Counted from the first letter of the stretch, positions 22,316 to 31,010 are shown. The stretch is 55,152 nt of DNA from Clostridia bacterium (GCA_017397895.1 JAFQHP010000035.1:1-55152); one strand, 5' to 3'. Made by a program: numbers and translations. Notes: generated from the letters alone by a model not told the origin.

Positions 22316-23872
22316 TTACACGTCGATGATTTCGTCTTCTTCCGGCAAAGGCTGCGCTTGCGAAGCGGCATGCCGGGTTTTGATGCGGTAAACAACACCC
22401 AATATCTGAATGGCGATGAGGGGCGTCATGGCCACCATGGCCACCACGCCGAAAGCATCTTCCAGCACATTGCCGCCCACTGCGCCGCAGGCGCCCATGG
22501 CAAGGGGCAGCATAAAGGCCGCCGTCAAAGGGCCGGAGGCCACACCGCCGGAGTCAAAGGCAATGGCGGTAAAGATGGGCGGGCAGAAGAAGGTAAGCAA
22601 AAGGGCGATCAGATAGCCCGGGGCGATGAAATACCAGATGGAAATGCCGGTGAGCACCCGCAGCATGGAAATGCTGACGGAGGCGGCCACACCGATGGAC
22701 AGGGCCGTCATCATGGCGGATTTGCTGATGGCACCGGAGGATACTTCTTCCACCTGGGAATTGAGCACATGCACCGCCGGCTCCGCCCGCACCACCAGGA
22801 AGCCGATCAGGGCCCCCAGGGGAATCATCAGCCAAGCGTGTTCCCGGGCTAAATGAGCACCCAGGTACTGGCCCATGGGAAGAAAGCCCACGTTCACGCC
22901 GGTGAGGAAAATCACCAAGCCCAGGAAAGTATACATAAGGCCCACGCCGATGCGCTGCAATTCCGCCCCCGGCAGATGCAGGGAAAACAGCTGGAACAGC
23001 ACAAACAAAACCACAATGGGCAAAAGGGCAATAACCACTTCCTTCAGGTAATGGGGGAAAGCATGGGCAAAAGAGCCCAGCACTTCCAGCGTGTTGTTCA
23101 GCCGCACGGCATCGGCGGAGGAAGAGGTGTTTTCCAGTTCAGGGAAGAAAAGGCTGATGAGCATGATGGCCAGGATGGGGCCGATGGAGCACAGGGCCAC
23201 CAGGCCGAAGCTGTCGTCCTCCGCTTCCTTGCCGCTGCGCACGTTGGCAACACCCATACCAAGGGCCAGGATGAAGGGCACGGTGATGGGGCCGGTGGTA
23301 ACGCCGCCGGAGTCAAAGGCCATGGGCAAGAATTCCGGCTTGATGAAAATGCCGATGAGGAACACCAGGGCATACAGCCCCAGCAGCATGTACTTCAGCT
23401 TGATACGGAACAGAATACGAAGCAGGGCTACCACCAGGAAAATGCCCACGCCCACGCCCACCGTCAGAATCAGCACCGTGTTGGGCACGCCCTGGATCTG
23501 GTTGGCAAGGACGGTCAGGTCCGGCTCGGCGATGGTGATAAGCAGGCCCAGCAAAAAGGCGAACCCGCACAGGAAATATATATTCTTTTTCCTGGTCAGG
23601 TGGGAACCCATGTATTCGCCCATGGGCAGCATGGCCATATCGGCGCCCAACGTAAAAAGCCCCATGCCCTGCACCAGCATAAAAGCCCCCAGGAAAAACT
23701 GGGCGACAATACCCAGGTCCACCGGGGCGAAAGTGACCGAGAGGGTGGATACCACCAGGGCAATGGGCAGCACCGCCATCAGGGCTTCTTTGCATTTGTC
23801 AATCAGCTTCTTCGCTGTTGCCTTGTGCCGGGGCAGCAGCGCATCCAGGGCTGTTCTGGTCTTCCTGAACAC
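22316..23872 (-). CDS. DUF1538 polytopic membrane protein
   Basis: A 518-residue protein with about 12-14 membrane helices built as two homologous halves. The signature AFDSGGVTTGP at about 185-195 recurs as AFDSGGVASGP at about 438-448, and MLPMGEYMGSHL recurs as FLPMGQYLGAHL. DUF1538 proteins are conserved, of unknown function and often next to PII-type regulators; a transporter is the reasonable guess. Start: a GTG at 23872 preceded by AAAGGA; this start lies 74 bases inside the end of the upstream YbhN-type gene, implying translational coupling. A later start would cut off the first amphipathic helix. Confidence 0.85.
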   Translation of the reverse strand: MFRKTRTALDALLPRHKATAKKLIDKCKEALMAVLPIALVVSTLSVTFAPVDLGIVAQFFLGAFMLVQGMGLFTLGADMAMLPMGEYMGSHLTRKKNIYFLCGFAFLLGLLITIAEPDLTVLANQIQGVPNTVLILTVGVGVGIFLVVALLRILFRIKLKYMLLGLYALVFLIGIFIKPEFLPMAFDSGGVTTGPITVPFILALGMGVANVRSGKEAEDDSFGLVALCSIGPILAIMLISLFFPELENTSSSADAVRLNNTLEVLGSFAHAFPHYLKEVVIALLPIVVLFVLFQLFSLHLPGAELQRIGVGLMYTFLGLVIFLTGVNVGFLPMGQYLGAHLAREHAWLMIPLGALIGFLVVRAEPAVHVLNSQVEEVSSGAISKSAMMTALSIGVAASVSISMLRVLTGISIWYFIAPGYLIALLLTFFCPPIFTAIAFDSGGVASGPLTAAFMLPLAMGACGAVGGNVLEDAFGVVAMVAMTPLIAIQILGVVYRIKTRHAASQAQPLPEEDEIIDV

Positions 23873-24959
23873 CGTTTCCCAGTCCTTTCTTTGAATATTC
23901 GTTTATCTCGCTTTGCAGCTCGTTGGTTTTGCGTTTCATGCTGGTGGAACTGTCCCACACCACACAGCCAAGGCCCACGATCAGGGACAGGTAGTACGTA
24001 AAGAACCGCCACAAAAGCAGGGCGCCCAGCATTTTGTTGGCAGGGAAAATGTCCTGGAAGAAAATATAGAAGCCGCCCTCCTGCGCACCGGAAGCACCGG
24101 GCAGGGGGGTGAAGGAAGCACCGATATACAAAAGGAACTGCAGCGCCAGAATTTCGCCGAACAGATGGCCGCTCTGGCCCATGGCACGGTATACGCAGTA
24201 GGAAACGCTCATCAGACCCATCACCTGAATGCAGGAAATCAAAATCAGCACCAGCAGCTGGCCCGGATGATGGGTGACCATATCCACGCTGGCATGGAAA
24301 TCGGCCAGGGCGGCGTCCAGCTTGGAGGTGGTACGGGCCACATCCTTGACGATGCGCAGCTTTTTGCCCAGGTTGATCAGCAGCGTGATGATGCCCCGGA
24401 CGATGTTTTTGTTGATGGCCAGCAAAAGCACCGCAGCCACGGTGATGCCGTTGAGCACAAAGCCCGTCACCACGATCACCCGGGCACGGTTGACGCAGGC
24501 GTTGACGATGTCCGGATGCAAAATCCAGAACAATCCGCCAAGGGACAAAAGCGCCACCTGGAAGCAGAAAAACTTCACCGCCAGGGCTGAAGAGGAAATG
24601 CCCGCCGGGATGCCCCGTTTTTTGAACGCAAACACCTGCATGGGCTGGCCGCCGGTGGCCGCCGGGGTGACGCTGGAATAAAACATGCCGATAATGGATA
24701 CCAGCAGCGTGGAGCGGAATTTGGGCTTCAGCCCCTGCTGACGGAAAAACACGTGAACACCCATGGCTTCAAAAATCATAAAAATGCCATAGGAAAGAAC
24801 GGCTGCCCCGATCCAGAAGGGATTACTGCTTCTCAGGGCAACCCATGCATCGCCAATTTCACCATTGGCAGCACCCAAATAAATTACGATGCCAATGGTC
24901 AAAAAAATCACCAATGCATTCAATATATTGCTGCGGGTCTGTTTGGTGATCTTTGCCAA
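23799..24959 (-). CDS. Lysylphosphatidylglycerol synthase-like/YbhN (UPF0104) membrane protein
   Basis: The 386-residue protein has about eight membrane helices and the conserved TPAATGGQPMQ and PLPGASGAQEGGF motifs of the flippase-like domain shared by MprF N-termini, AglD and YbhN. These proteins are thought to move lipids or lipid-linked molecules across the membrane; no synthase domain is attached here. The start is a TTG at 24959 with GAGGA seven bases upstream. It is the first gene of the operon that continues with DUF1538, PII-like and CHAP genes, and its end overlaps the next gene by 74 bases. The tail after residue about 350 is hydrophilic. Confidence 0.8.
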   Translation of the reverse strand: MAKITKQTRSNILNALVIFLTIGIVIYLGAANGEIGDAWVALRSSNPFWIGAAVLSYGIFMIFEAMGVHVFFRQQGLKPKFRSTLLVSIIGMFYSSVTPAATGGQPMQVFAFKKRGIPAGISSSALAVKFFCFQVALLSLGGLFWILHPDIVNACVNRARVIVVTGFVLNGITVAAVLLLAINKNIVRGIITLLINLGKKLRIVKDVARTTSKLDAALADFHASVDMVTHHPGQLLVLILISCIQVMGLMSVSYCVYRAMGQSGHLFGEILALQFLLYIGASFTPLPGASGAQEGGFYIFFQDIFPANKMLGALLLWRFFTYYLSLIVGLGCVVWDSSTSMKRKTNELQSEINEYSKKGLGNGVQEDQNSPGCAAAPAQGNSEEAD

Positions 24960-25012
24960 TGAACCGTCCTCGGCTTCTTACATATTTGGCTGGATAAACT
25001 CCACCAATACAC

Positions 25013-25042
25013 AGTATAGCACAAACAGGTCTTGTTTGTCAC
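25013..25042 (-). promoter_or_regulatory. Promoter of the YbhN-DUF1538-PII-CHAP operon, with internal inverted repeat
   Basis: On the minus strand GTGACA (25042-25037), 18 bases, and TGC-TATACT (-10 at 25018-25013). Between them, and overlapping the -35, is ACAAACA-N5-TGTTTGT (25021-25039), a candidate repressor site. Confidence 0.6.
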
Positions 25043-25134
25043 CTTTTTTTCCGCTTCTTGCACATTAGAAATGGTTAGGAAACCCTCAAGGGCATTTTTT
25101 AGGGAAAGAAGGGCAGGGATTAAGAAAAAGCACA

Positions 25135-25163
25135 TTGACACAAATGATGGAAAATGATATATT
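25135..25163 (+). promoter_or_regulatory. Promoter of xylB
   Basis: TTGACA at 25135-25140, 17 bases, TATATT at 25158-25163. The start codon is at 25212, leaving a short leader. It is divergent from the operon promoter at 25013. Confidence 0.8.
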
Positions 25164-25211
25164 TTTTTTAGCAACATTCCGCTCTATACAATATGAAAAG
25201 GAGAATGCAAT

Positions 25212-26732
25212 ATGGCATATTTACTGGGTATTGATATCGGCACCTCCGGAACCAAAACGGTTCTTTTTGATGAAAAAGGCAACGGCCTTGCCTCCTACAC
25301 CGGCGAATACGGCATGCAGCAGCCCAAGAACGGCTGGGCCGAACAGCACCCCCAGGACTGGTGGGAGGCCGTTGTGGACGGCATCCGTGCGGTGCTGCAA
25401 AAGAGCGGCGTGAACGCCGGCGAAATTGCGGGCATCGGCCTTTCCGGCCAGATGCACGGCCTGACCATGCTGGACAAGGACAATAAAGTGCTGCGCCCCG
25501 CCATCATCTGGTGCGACCAGCGCACTGCCCAGGAATGCGCCGAAATCGAAGCGCTGATGGGCGGCCGCGACCGGCTGATTGCCATCACCGCCAACCCTGC
25601 CCTCACCGGCTTCACCGCCGGCAAGATCCGCTGGGTGCAAAAGCATGAACCGGAAATTTACGAAAAGTGCGCCCATATCCTGCTGCCCAAGGACTATATC
25701 CGCCTGATGCTCACCGGCGAATACGCCACCGAAGTATCCGACGCCAGCGGCATGCAGCTGCTGGACGTGCCCGGCCGCTGCTGGAGCGATACGGTGCTGG
25801 AAAAGCTGGGCATTGACAAGGCGCTGCTTGGCAAAGTGTACGAAAGCCCCGAAGTGACCGGCGTGATCACCCCCCGTGTGGCCGAACTCACCGGCCTGAA
25901 GGCGGGCACCCCCGTGGTGGGCGGCGCCGGCGATAATGCCGCGGCTGCCGTGGGCACCGGCGTGGTGCGCTCCGGCCGTGCCTTCACCACCATCGGCACC
26001 TCCGGCGTGGTATTTGCCCATACCGATATGGTCACCATCGACCCCCTGGGCCGTGCCCACACCTTCTGCTGCGCCGTGCCCGGCGCCTGGCATGTGATGG
26101 GCGTTACCCAGGCTGCCGGCCTGTCCCTCAAGTGGTTCCGGGATACCCTGTGCGCTGACGAAGTGGCCGTGGCCAACCAGATGGGCTGCGACAGCTATGA
26201 CCTGATCAACAAGCAGGTGGCCCAGTCCCCCATCGGCGCCAACCGCCTGTTCTACCTGCCCTACCTCATGGGCGAACGCACCCCCCACCTGGATTCCGAT
26301 TGCCGCGGCGCCTTCGTGGGCCTGTCCGCCATGCATCAGAAGCGGGATATGGTGCGCGCCGTGATGGAAGGCGTGGCCTATTCCCTGAAGGATTGCCAGA
26401 GCTTGTTCGGCCAGATGGGCCTGAACATCAACCACATGGCTGCCTGCGGCGGCGGCGCCAAGAGCCCCATCTGGCGGCAGATGCTGGCTGATCTCTACGG
26501 CTGCGACATCATGACCGTCAAGGGCGAAGGCCCCGCGCTGGGCGTGGCCCTGCTTGCCGGTGTGGGCGCCGGGATCTACTCCTCCGTGCCCGAAGCCTGC
26601 GACGCTGCCATCCAGTACGGCGACAAGTGCGCCCCCGACGCTGATGCGGCCGAATATATCAAGAATTACGAATTCTACCGCACCATCTACCCCGCCCTCA
26701 AGGACGTTTACGCCCGTCTGGCGGACCTGTAA
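25212..26732 (+). CDS. xylB: Xylulokinase (FGGY carbohydrate kinase)
   Basis: A 506-residue protein that phosphorylates D-xylulose with ATP to feed the pentose phosphate pathway. It shows the N-terminal phosphate motif GIDIGTSGTKTVLFD, the substrate loop SGQMHG and IWCDQRTA typical of XylB, the catalytic GAGDNAAAAVG with its Asp near residue 238, and the C-terminal adenine-binding CGGGAKSP. Length matches the family. AAAGGAG precedes the ATG. It stands alone between a strong promoter and a strong terminator; xylose isomerase and transport genes are not in the window. Other FGGY kinases are possible, but the QMHG motif favours xylulose. Confidence 0.9.
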   Translation: MAYLLGIDIGTSGTKTVLFDEKGNGLASYTGEYGMQQPKNGWAEQHPQDWWEAVVDGIRAVLQKSGVNAGEIAGIGLSGQMHGLTMLDKDNKVLRPAIIWCDQRTAQECAEIEALMGGRDRLIAITANPALTGFTAGKIRWVQKHEPEIYEKCAHILLPKDYIRLMLTGEYATEVSDASGMQLLDVPGRCWSDTVLEKLGIDKALLGKVYESPEVTGVITPRVAELTGLKAGTPVVGGAGDNAAAAVGTGVVRSGRAFTTIGTSGVVFAHTDMVTIDPLGRAHTFCCAVPGAWHVMGVTQAAGLSLKWFRDTLCADEVAVANQMGCDSYDLINKQVAQSPIGANRLFYLPYLMGERTPHLDSDCRGAFVGLSAMHQKRDMVRAVMEGVAYSLKDCQSLFGQMGLNINHMAACGGGAKSPIWRQMLADLYGCDIMTVKGEGPALGVALLAGVGAGIYSSVPEACDAAIQYGDKCAPDADAAEYIKNYEFYRTIYPALKDVYARLADL

Positions 26733-26748
26733 TTTTTCCCCGTTCATC

Positions 26749-26780
26749 AGGCGGAGGAGCTTCGGCTCTTCCGCCTTTTT
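26749..26780 (+). terminator. Strong terminator after xylB
   Basis: A 12-base-pair stem (26749-26760 with 26765-26776) with one G-T pair, closed by a TTCG tetraloop and followed by TTTTT. Confidence 0.92.
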
Positions 26781-26929
26781 ATGTGCCGGGAATGCCCTGC
26801 GACATTGATTCCTTCACGGCTCCAAACGCATGGGGAAAAAGGAACAGGGGAGAAAATTCCGGCAGGAAAATACAGAATGTGCGACGAATGATACAAGCAA
26901 CGAAAAACTTGATAGGGAGTCGAAATGCA

Positions 26930-28246
26930 ATGTCCAAAACGGTTGACGAAAAAATGATGCAGAGCGTCAGTCAGGCCAGAACAAAGCTGAACAGAATCAA
27001 AAGGGATTTTGAGCAGTCTGCCGGTGAAACGGACCTGAAAACCCGCAGGCAATTTGATATTTCCGAAATTGGCCAGGCCTTCAGCATTGCCCAGAAGGCG
27101 GCGGAGGATACCCGGAAGATTACCAAGGAAAGGGAGGTTACCGTCCACACCCTGGACCTGACCTGCCGTGCCTTGCTTGCGGAAAACCCATCGGTGGATT
27201 CCATTGCGCAGGTATATACCGTCATTAAGGAACTGAATGATTTTGAAATTGATTTTTCCATCTCCACCACCCTCAACCGTTCCCAGGTGGCCTCCGGCAG
27301 CACGGAGCTGGATGCATCGCTCACGGCGAAGATGATTGAAGCCTTCTGGGAAAGCACCTATACCAATCATCCGGATTATGATGATTACCAGAAGCGGATG
27401 AAGGAAAAGAAAGATAAGGAAAAGAAGCAGAAGGCCGATGCCCGGGCGCAGGCAAAAAAGAAAACCGATGAACAGAAAAATTTCATCGCAAAAGCCAACA
27501 AGCGCAAGGATGATTTTGTTCAGCAGGGTGAAAAATACAAGCAGGATTACGTTCAGGCGCTGGAAAAAGAAATGAAGGGCATCCGGGAAAAAATGCGCGC
27601 CCACATTGACCGGGCAATCGGTGAGCTGGAAAAGGAAGCGGCTTCCCAGCAGAGCATTTTGTCCGGCCTGGGCCTTTTTGCCTTCGGAAAGAAAAAGGAA
27701 TGCAGGGAAAAGATTGAAAGCCTGCAGGGCAAAATCAGCCAGATGAAAACGGACGCCTATTTTGACCGGCAGCTGGCCCCATACCAGAAGAAAAGGGACG
27801 AGGCAGAAAGCGCATTTGCCAAGGAAATTGACGCCCATGTTCTCAATGCCTTTGTGGATGAAATGCATATCGATCACGAGCACCAGGAGAAGGTGCGGAA
27901 CCTGCAGCCAATCAACGAACTGTACTGGCGCAAGCAGGGCGATATGCTGACGGCCGAGAATATTGTGTACGCCCTGAGCGGAAAGGAAGAGGGCATGACG
28001 GAAGCCCAGCTTCGGGACGAATGGTGCTGCTATGACTATATCGGTTCCCTTTATTCTTTGCTGTCAAACCTGTCCCGCAACGGATATATCAAAAGCATAT
28101 ATGTCAACGGCGAGCGGCGCTATTTCCATTACGATACCAAAGCAGTCAGCCGGGTGGCGGTTCCGGTGCCCAATCCCCGGTATGCCAATACCCCCTGGCC
28201 TGCCCCCAGGGACGTGAAAGAAGTGCTTAAATGGCACGAAAAATAA
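26930..28246 (+). CDS. Coiled-coil protein with C-terminal winged-helix-like region, unknown function
   Basis: The 438-residue protein starts at the ATG at 26930, ten bases after AGGGAG; upstream in-frame codons lack such a site. Residues 1-130 are helical, residues about 140-330 are a long Lys/Glu-rich region likely to form coiled coils, broken by a short hydrophobic GLGLFAFG turn near 246. The last 110 residues (TAENIVYAL, then AQLRDEW, SLLSNLSRNGYIKSI and a RRYFHY strand) look like a winged-helix DNA- or protein-binding fold. There is no signal peptide. It is flanked by terminators, so it is a lone gene. I do not recognise the family; a role in chromosome or cytoskeletal organisation would be speculation. 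Confidence 0.6.
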   Translation: MSKTVDEKMMQSVSQARTKLNRIKRDFEQSAGETDLKTRRQFDISEIGQAFSIAQKAAEDTRKITKEREVTVHTLDLTCRALLAENPSVDSIAQVYTVIKELNDFEIDFSISTTLNRSQVASGSTELDASLTAKMIEAFWESTYTNHPDYDDYQKRMKEKKDKEKKQKADARAQAKKKTDEQKNFIAKANKRKDDFVQQGEKYKQDYVQALEKEMKGIREKMRAHIDRAIGELEKEAASQQSILSGLGLFAFGKKKECREKIESLQGKISQMKTDAYFDRQLAPYQKKRDEAESAFAKEIDAHVLNAFVDEMHIDHEHQEKVRNLQPINELYWRKQGDMLTAENIVYALSGKEEGMTEAQLRDEWCCYDYIGSLYSLLSNLSRNGYIKSIYVNGERRYFHYDTKAVSRVAVPVPNPRYANTPWPAPRDVKEVLKWHEK

Positions 28247-28321
28247 ACCGCATCTGCGGGCCGGGCTCTATGCGCCCGGGCAAATAGGCGCAAAGCCCCC
28301 GATTCTTCCCGGTTGATTTTC

Positions 28322-28350
28322 TCCCCCGGCAGGCCCGGGGGGATTTTTTT
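28322..28350 (+). terminator. Terminator after the coiled-coil gene
   Basis: TCCCCCGG pairs with CCGGGGGGA with one bulged G, followed by seven T. Confidence 0.8.
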
Positions 28351-28382
28351 GCGCGGAATGGAAATGGACGCACGCTGCACGC

Positions 28383-28419
28383 AAAAAAGCCTGCAGCTTC
28401 CGCAAGGGAGGCTGCAAGC
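28383..28419 (-). terminator. Terminator of the SASP genes
   Basis: On the minus strand GCTTGCAGC pairs with GCTGCAGGC (one mismatch) followed by TTTTTT. Confidence 0.75.
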
Positions 28420-28439
28420 CGGTTGACGTGGGTTTTTGC

Positions 28440-28694
28440 TTATTTGCCGCTCATCTGGCGTTCCTGCTGTTCGATCATGCGCTTGACCATATAGCCGCCG
28501 ATGTAGCCGGCCTGGCGGGAGGGCAGATCGCCGTTATAGCCCTGCTTGAGGTTGATACCCAGCTCGTTGGCGATTTCGTACTTCATGTTGTCCAGGGCGC
28601 CGCGGGCTTCGGGCACGTTGATGCGGTTGGAGTTATTGGAGGAAGAGGAATTGTTGGCGGCAGCGGGGGCCTGGGTGTTGTTGGGCTGATACAT
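28440..28694 (-). CDS. Alpha/beta-type small acid-soluble spore protein (SASP)
   Basis: An 84-residue protein with an Asn/Ser/Ala-rich head (residues 1-25) followed by the conserved SASP core: ALDNMKYEIANELGINL, then GYNGDLPSRQAGYIGG and MVKRMIEQ. SASPs saturate spore DNA, turning it to an A-like form that resists UV and heat, and are degraded at germination by the GPR protease, whose cleavage site corresponds to EIA-NELG. Made only in the forespore. Preceded by AAGGAG. Only 44 bases separate it from the second SASP gene upstream, so the two are likely co-transcribed. Confidence 0.95.
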   Translation of the reverse strand: MYQPNNTQAPAAANNSSSSNNSNRINVPEARGALDNMKYEIANELGINLKQGYNGDLPSRQAGYIGGYMVKRMIEQQERQMSGK

Positions 28695-28738
28695 GTTGAG
28701 TCACTCCTTCATATTGATTGAGGTTGGGCGGGGGCTGT

Positions 28739-28945
28739 TTACTTGCCGGCCATCTGCTTTTCGGCCTGTTCAATCAGGCGCTTGACCATGTAGCCGCCCA
28801 CGTAGCCGTTTTCCCGGCTGGAAAGATCGCCGTTGTAGCCCTGCTTGAGGTTGATGCCCAACTCCCGGGCAATTTCGAACTTCATGTTGTCCAGGGCAGC
28901 GCGGGCCTGGGGCACATTGGCTGTGTTTCTGCTTTGCTGGTTCAT
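28739..28945 (-). CDS. Alpha/beta-type small acid-soluble spore protein (SASP), second copy
   Basis: A 68-residue paralogue of the neighbouring SASP with the same core (ALDNMKFEIARELGINL, GYNGDLSSRENGYVGG, MVKRLIEQ) but a shorter polar head. GGGGAGGTG precedes the ATG. The two copies differ in the head and in charged positions, the usual pattern of major and minor SASPs. Together they show that the organism carries spore genes, though not that it sporulates. Confidence 0.95.
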   Translation of the reverse strand: MNQQSRNTANVPQARAALDNMKFEIARELGINLKQGYNGDLSSRENGYVGGYMVKRLIEQAEKQMAGK

Positions 28946-28979
28946 TGCGTTTCACCTCCCCTTTTTATCAGGTCAGTGC

Positions 28980-29008
28980 TATTTTGACCCGCGGAGAAGA
29001 AAATACGC
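28980..29008 (-). promoter_or_regulatory. Possible forespore (sigma-F/G-type) promoter of the SASP genes
   Basis: On the minus strand GCGTA (29008-29004), 14 bases, then GGTCAAAATA (28989-28980) fits the forespore -10 pattern GGnnAnAATA, while the -35 is off by one base. It lies 35 bases before the first SASP start codon. Confidence 0.45.
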
Positions 29009-29068
29009 TGGCAATTTTGTTCAATTCAAAAAGTTTGGAGAAAGGGACGTTTTTTTCAGGGAAAAGCC

Positions 29069-29097
29069 TTGCTTTTTGTCGTATAAGAACGTATAAT
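29069..29097 (+). promoter_or_regulatory. Promoter of xpt
   Basis: TTGCTT at 29069-29074, 17 bases, TATAAT at 29092-29097. Confidence 0.7.
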
Positions 29098-29105
29098 TGA
29101 AGTAT

Positions 29106-29139
29106 CTTTTTGAAAAAACGGAAGTGCTTTTTCAAAAGG
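29106..29139 (+). promoter_or_regulatory. Leader hairpin upstream of xpt
   Basis: CTTTTTGAAAAA (29106-29117) pairs with TTTTTCAAAAGG (29128-29139) with one mismatch. The hairpin ends just before the ribosome binding site. The leader is too short for a purine riboswitch and has none of its conserved sequence. Confidence 0.4.
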
Positions 29140-29161
29140 AAAACGGGGAGGCGAAATACCC

Positions 29162-29740
29162 ATGAAGGAACTGCATGAAGCCATTCATACGCTGGGCCGG
29201 GGCCTGGGGGAAGACGTGGTGAAGGTGGATATGTTTTTGAACCACCGCATCGATACCGCTCTTTTGCAGAAGATGGGGAAAGCCTTCGCTGAGGAATTCC
29301 GGGATGAAAAGCCCACCCTGATCCTGACGGTGGAATCCAGCGGCATTGCCATTGCCGTGGCTGCGGCCATGGAAATGGGGCATCTGCCGGTGGTGTTTGC
29401 CAAGAAAAGCGAAAACCGGGTGCAGACGGGGGAAGTGGCCCAGGCGCCGGTGTACTCCTTCACCCATAAGAAGGAATACAATATCCGGGTGGAAAAGCGC
29501 TACATTCCCCAAGGCAGCCGGGTGCTGATCGTGGACGACTTTCTGGCCGACGGCAATGCCGTAAACGGCATGATGCAGCTGACAGAGCAGCTGGGCAGCC
29601 AGGTGGTGGGCGTTGGCATCGCGGTGGAAAAGGGGTTCCAGCCCGGCGGGCAAAGCTTGCGTGCCCGGGGCATTCATGTCAAGTCTTTGGCAATCGTAAC
29701 CGGCATTGAGGACGGCAAAATCCTTTTGCAGGACGATTGA
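29162..29740 (+). CDS. xpt: Xanthine phosphoribosyltransferase
   Basis: A 192-residue cytoplasmic enzyme, the usual length of Xpt, which converts xanthine and PRPP to XMP in purine salvage. The PRPP-binding motif VLIVDDFLADGNA is clear near residues 121-133, and the upstream ILTVESSGIAIA and PVVFAKK segments match the Xpt/adenine phosphoribosyltransferase subgroup. GGGGAGG precedes the ATG. It is followed after 67 bases by a BMP-type nucleoside/purine ABC importer, so uptake and salvage are probably linked. No purine riboswitch was found ahead of it. Confidence 0.92.
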   Translation: MKELHEAIHTLGRGLGEDVVKVDMFLNHRIDTALLQKMGKAFAEEFRDEKPTLILTVESSGIAIAVAAAMEMGHLPVVFAKKSENRVQTGEVAQAPVYSFTHKKEYNIRVEKRYIPQGSRVLIVDDFLADGNAVNGMMQLTEQLGSQVVGVGIAVEKGFQPGGQSLRARGIHVKSLAIVTGIEDGKILLQDD

Positions 29741-29807
29741 ACCATAGATTTCCGGTTATTGCCGGAAAAAAATATTTTTACATCCATTTGGAGGAGGAAA
29801 AACAACC

Positions 29808-31010
29808 ATGAAAAAGCTCATCGCTCTGGTGCTCGCTCTGGTCCTGTGCCTGTCCTGCTTCGCCTTCACCGCTTCTGCCGAAGTGGCCGATGTGAAGCTG
29901 GGCGTCATCCTGCTGCACGACGAAAACTCCACCTACGACCTCAACTTCATCAACGGTGTGAATGAAGCCGTTGCCGCCCTGGGCCTGACCGAAGACCAGG
30001 TGATCATGAAGCGCAACATCCCCGAATCCAACGAATGCTACGATGCCGCTCTGGACCTGGTGGACGAAGGCTGCACCCTGATCTTCGCCAACTCCTTCGG
30101 CCATGAAACCTACCTGCTGCAGGCCGCCAAGGAATGCCCCGAAGTGCAGTTCTGCCACGCCACCGGCACCATGGCCCACACCGAAAAGCTGGACAACTTC
30201 CACAACGCTTTCGCTGCTATCTATGAAGGCCGTTACCTGGCTGGTATCGCTGCCGGCATGAAGCTGAACGAAATCAAGGCCAATGGCCAGCTCAAGGGCG
30301 AAAAGCCCCTGATGGGTTATGTTGGCGCTTTCACCTATGCCGAAGTTATTTCCGGCTACACCTCCTTCTACCTGGGCGCCAAGTCCGTTTGCCCCGATGT
30401 GCAAATGAAGGTTATGTTCACCGGTTCCTGGTATGACGAAATGGAAGAAAAGAACGCTGCCCAGGCTCTCATCGACGCCGGCTGCGACCTGATCTCCCAG
30501 CATGCTGACTCCATGGGCGCTCCCACCGCTTGCGAAAACGCCGGCATCCCCAATGTTTCCTACAACGGCTCCACCGTGGCCTCCTGCCCCAACACCTTCA
30601 TCGTGTCCTCCCGCATCAACTGGGCTCCCTACTTCCAGTACATCGTGAACCAGGCTGCTGCCGGTGAAAAGATCGACACCGACTGGACCGGCACCATCGC
30701 CTCCGGCTCTGTTGTGCTGACCGATGTGAACGAAGCCGCTGCTGCCGCAGGCACCGTGGAAGCCATTGCCGATGCCAAGGCCAAGCTGGAAAAGGCTGAA
30801 ATCAAGGTGTTCGACACCGCTACCGAAGGCTTCATCACTGTGGGCGGCGAAGCCCTGACCACCTACACTGCTGATGTGGACACCGACCTGAACTTCACCC
30901 CCGATACCGAAGCCGTGGCCGATGGTTACTTCCATGAAAGCGAATATCGCTCCGCTCCCTACTTCGATGTGAAGATCGACGGCATTGAACTGCTGAACTC
31001 TGCGTTCTAA
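29808..31010 (+). CDS. BMP-family substrate-binding protein of a nucleoside/purine ABC importer
   Basis: A 400-residue secreted protein: signal peptide 1-24 (cut after TASA), then two alpha/beta lobes with BMP features such as KLGVILLHDE, NGVNEA, TLIFANSFGHE and the central EGRYLAGIAAG. BMP proteins (PnrA, BmpA, YufN) bind nucleosides or related purines. In Gram-positives they are normally lipoproteins, but no good lipobox is seen: C17 is preceded by C-L-S and C14 by L-V-L, so the anchor is unclear. Codon use is highly biased, hinting at strong expression. It starts an operon with an ATPase and two permeases, and follows xpt. Confidence 0.88.
   Translation: MKKLIALVLALVLCLSCFAFTASAEVADVKLGVILLHDENSTYDLNFINGVNEAVAALGLTEDQVIMKRNIPESNECYDAALDLVDEGCTLIFANSFGHETYLLQAAKECPEVQFCHATGTMAHTEKLDNFHNAFAAIYEGRYLAGIAAGMKLNEIKANGQLKGEKPLMGYVGAFTYAEVISGYTSFYLGAKSVCPDVQMKVMFTGSWYDEMEEKNAAQALIDAGCDLISQHADSMGAPTACENAGIPNVSYNGSTVASCPNTFIVSSRINWAPYFQYIVNQAAAGEKIDTDWTGTIASGSVVLTDVNEAAAAAGTVEAIADAKAKLEKAEIKVFDTATEGFITVGGEALTTYTADVDTDLNFTPDTEAVADGYFHESEYRSAPYFDVKIDGIELLNSAF

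Noticed and set aside
25221..26747. Minus-strand open frame of 508 codons opposite xylB
   Set aside because: Shadow of xylB; the plus strand encodes clear FGGY kinase motifs, a promoter and a terminator.
28440..28945. One SASP gene duplicated by assembly error
   Set aside because: The two genes differ in head length and at many core positions, as real paralogues do.
29098..29161. Purine riboswitch ahead of xpt
   Set aside because: The leader is only about 60 bases and lacks the conserved three-way junction sequences; only a simple hairpin is seen.
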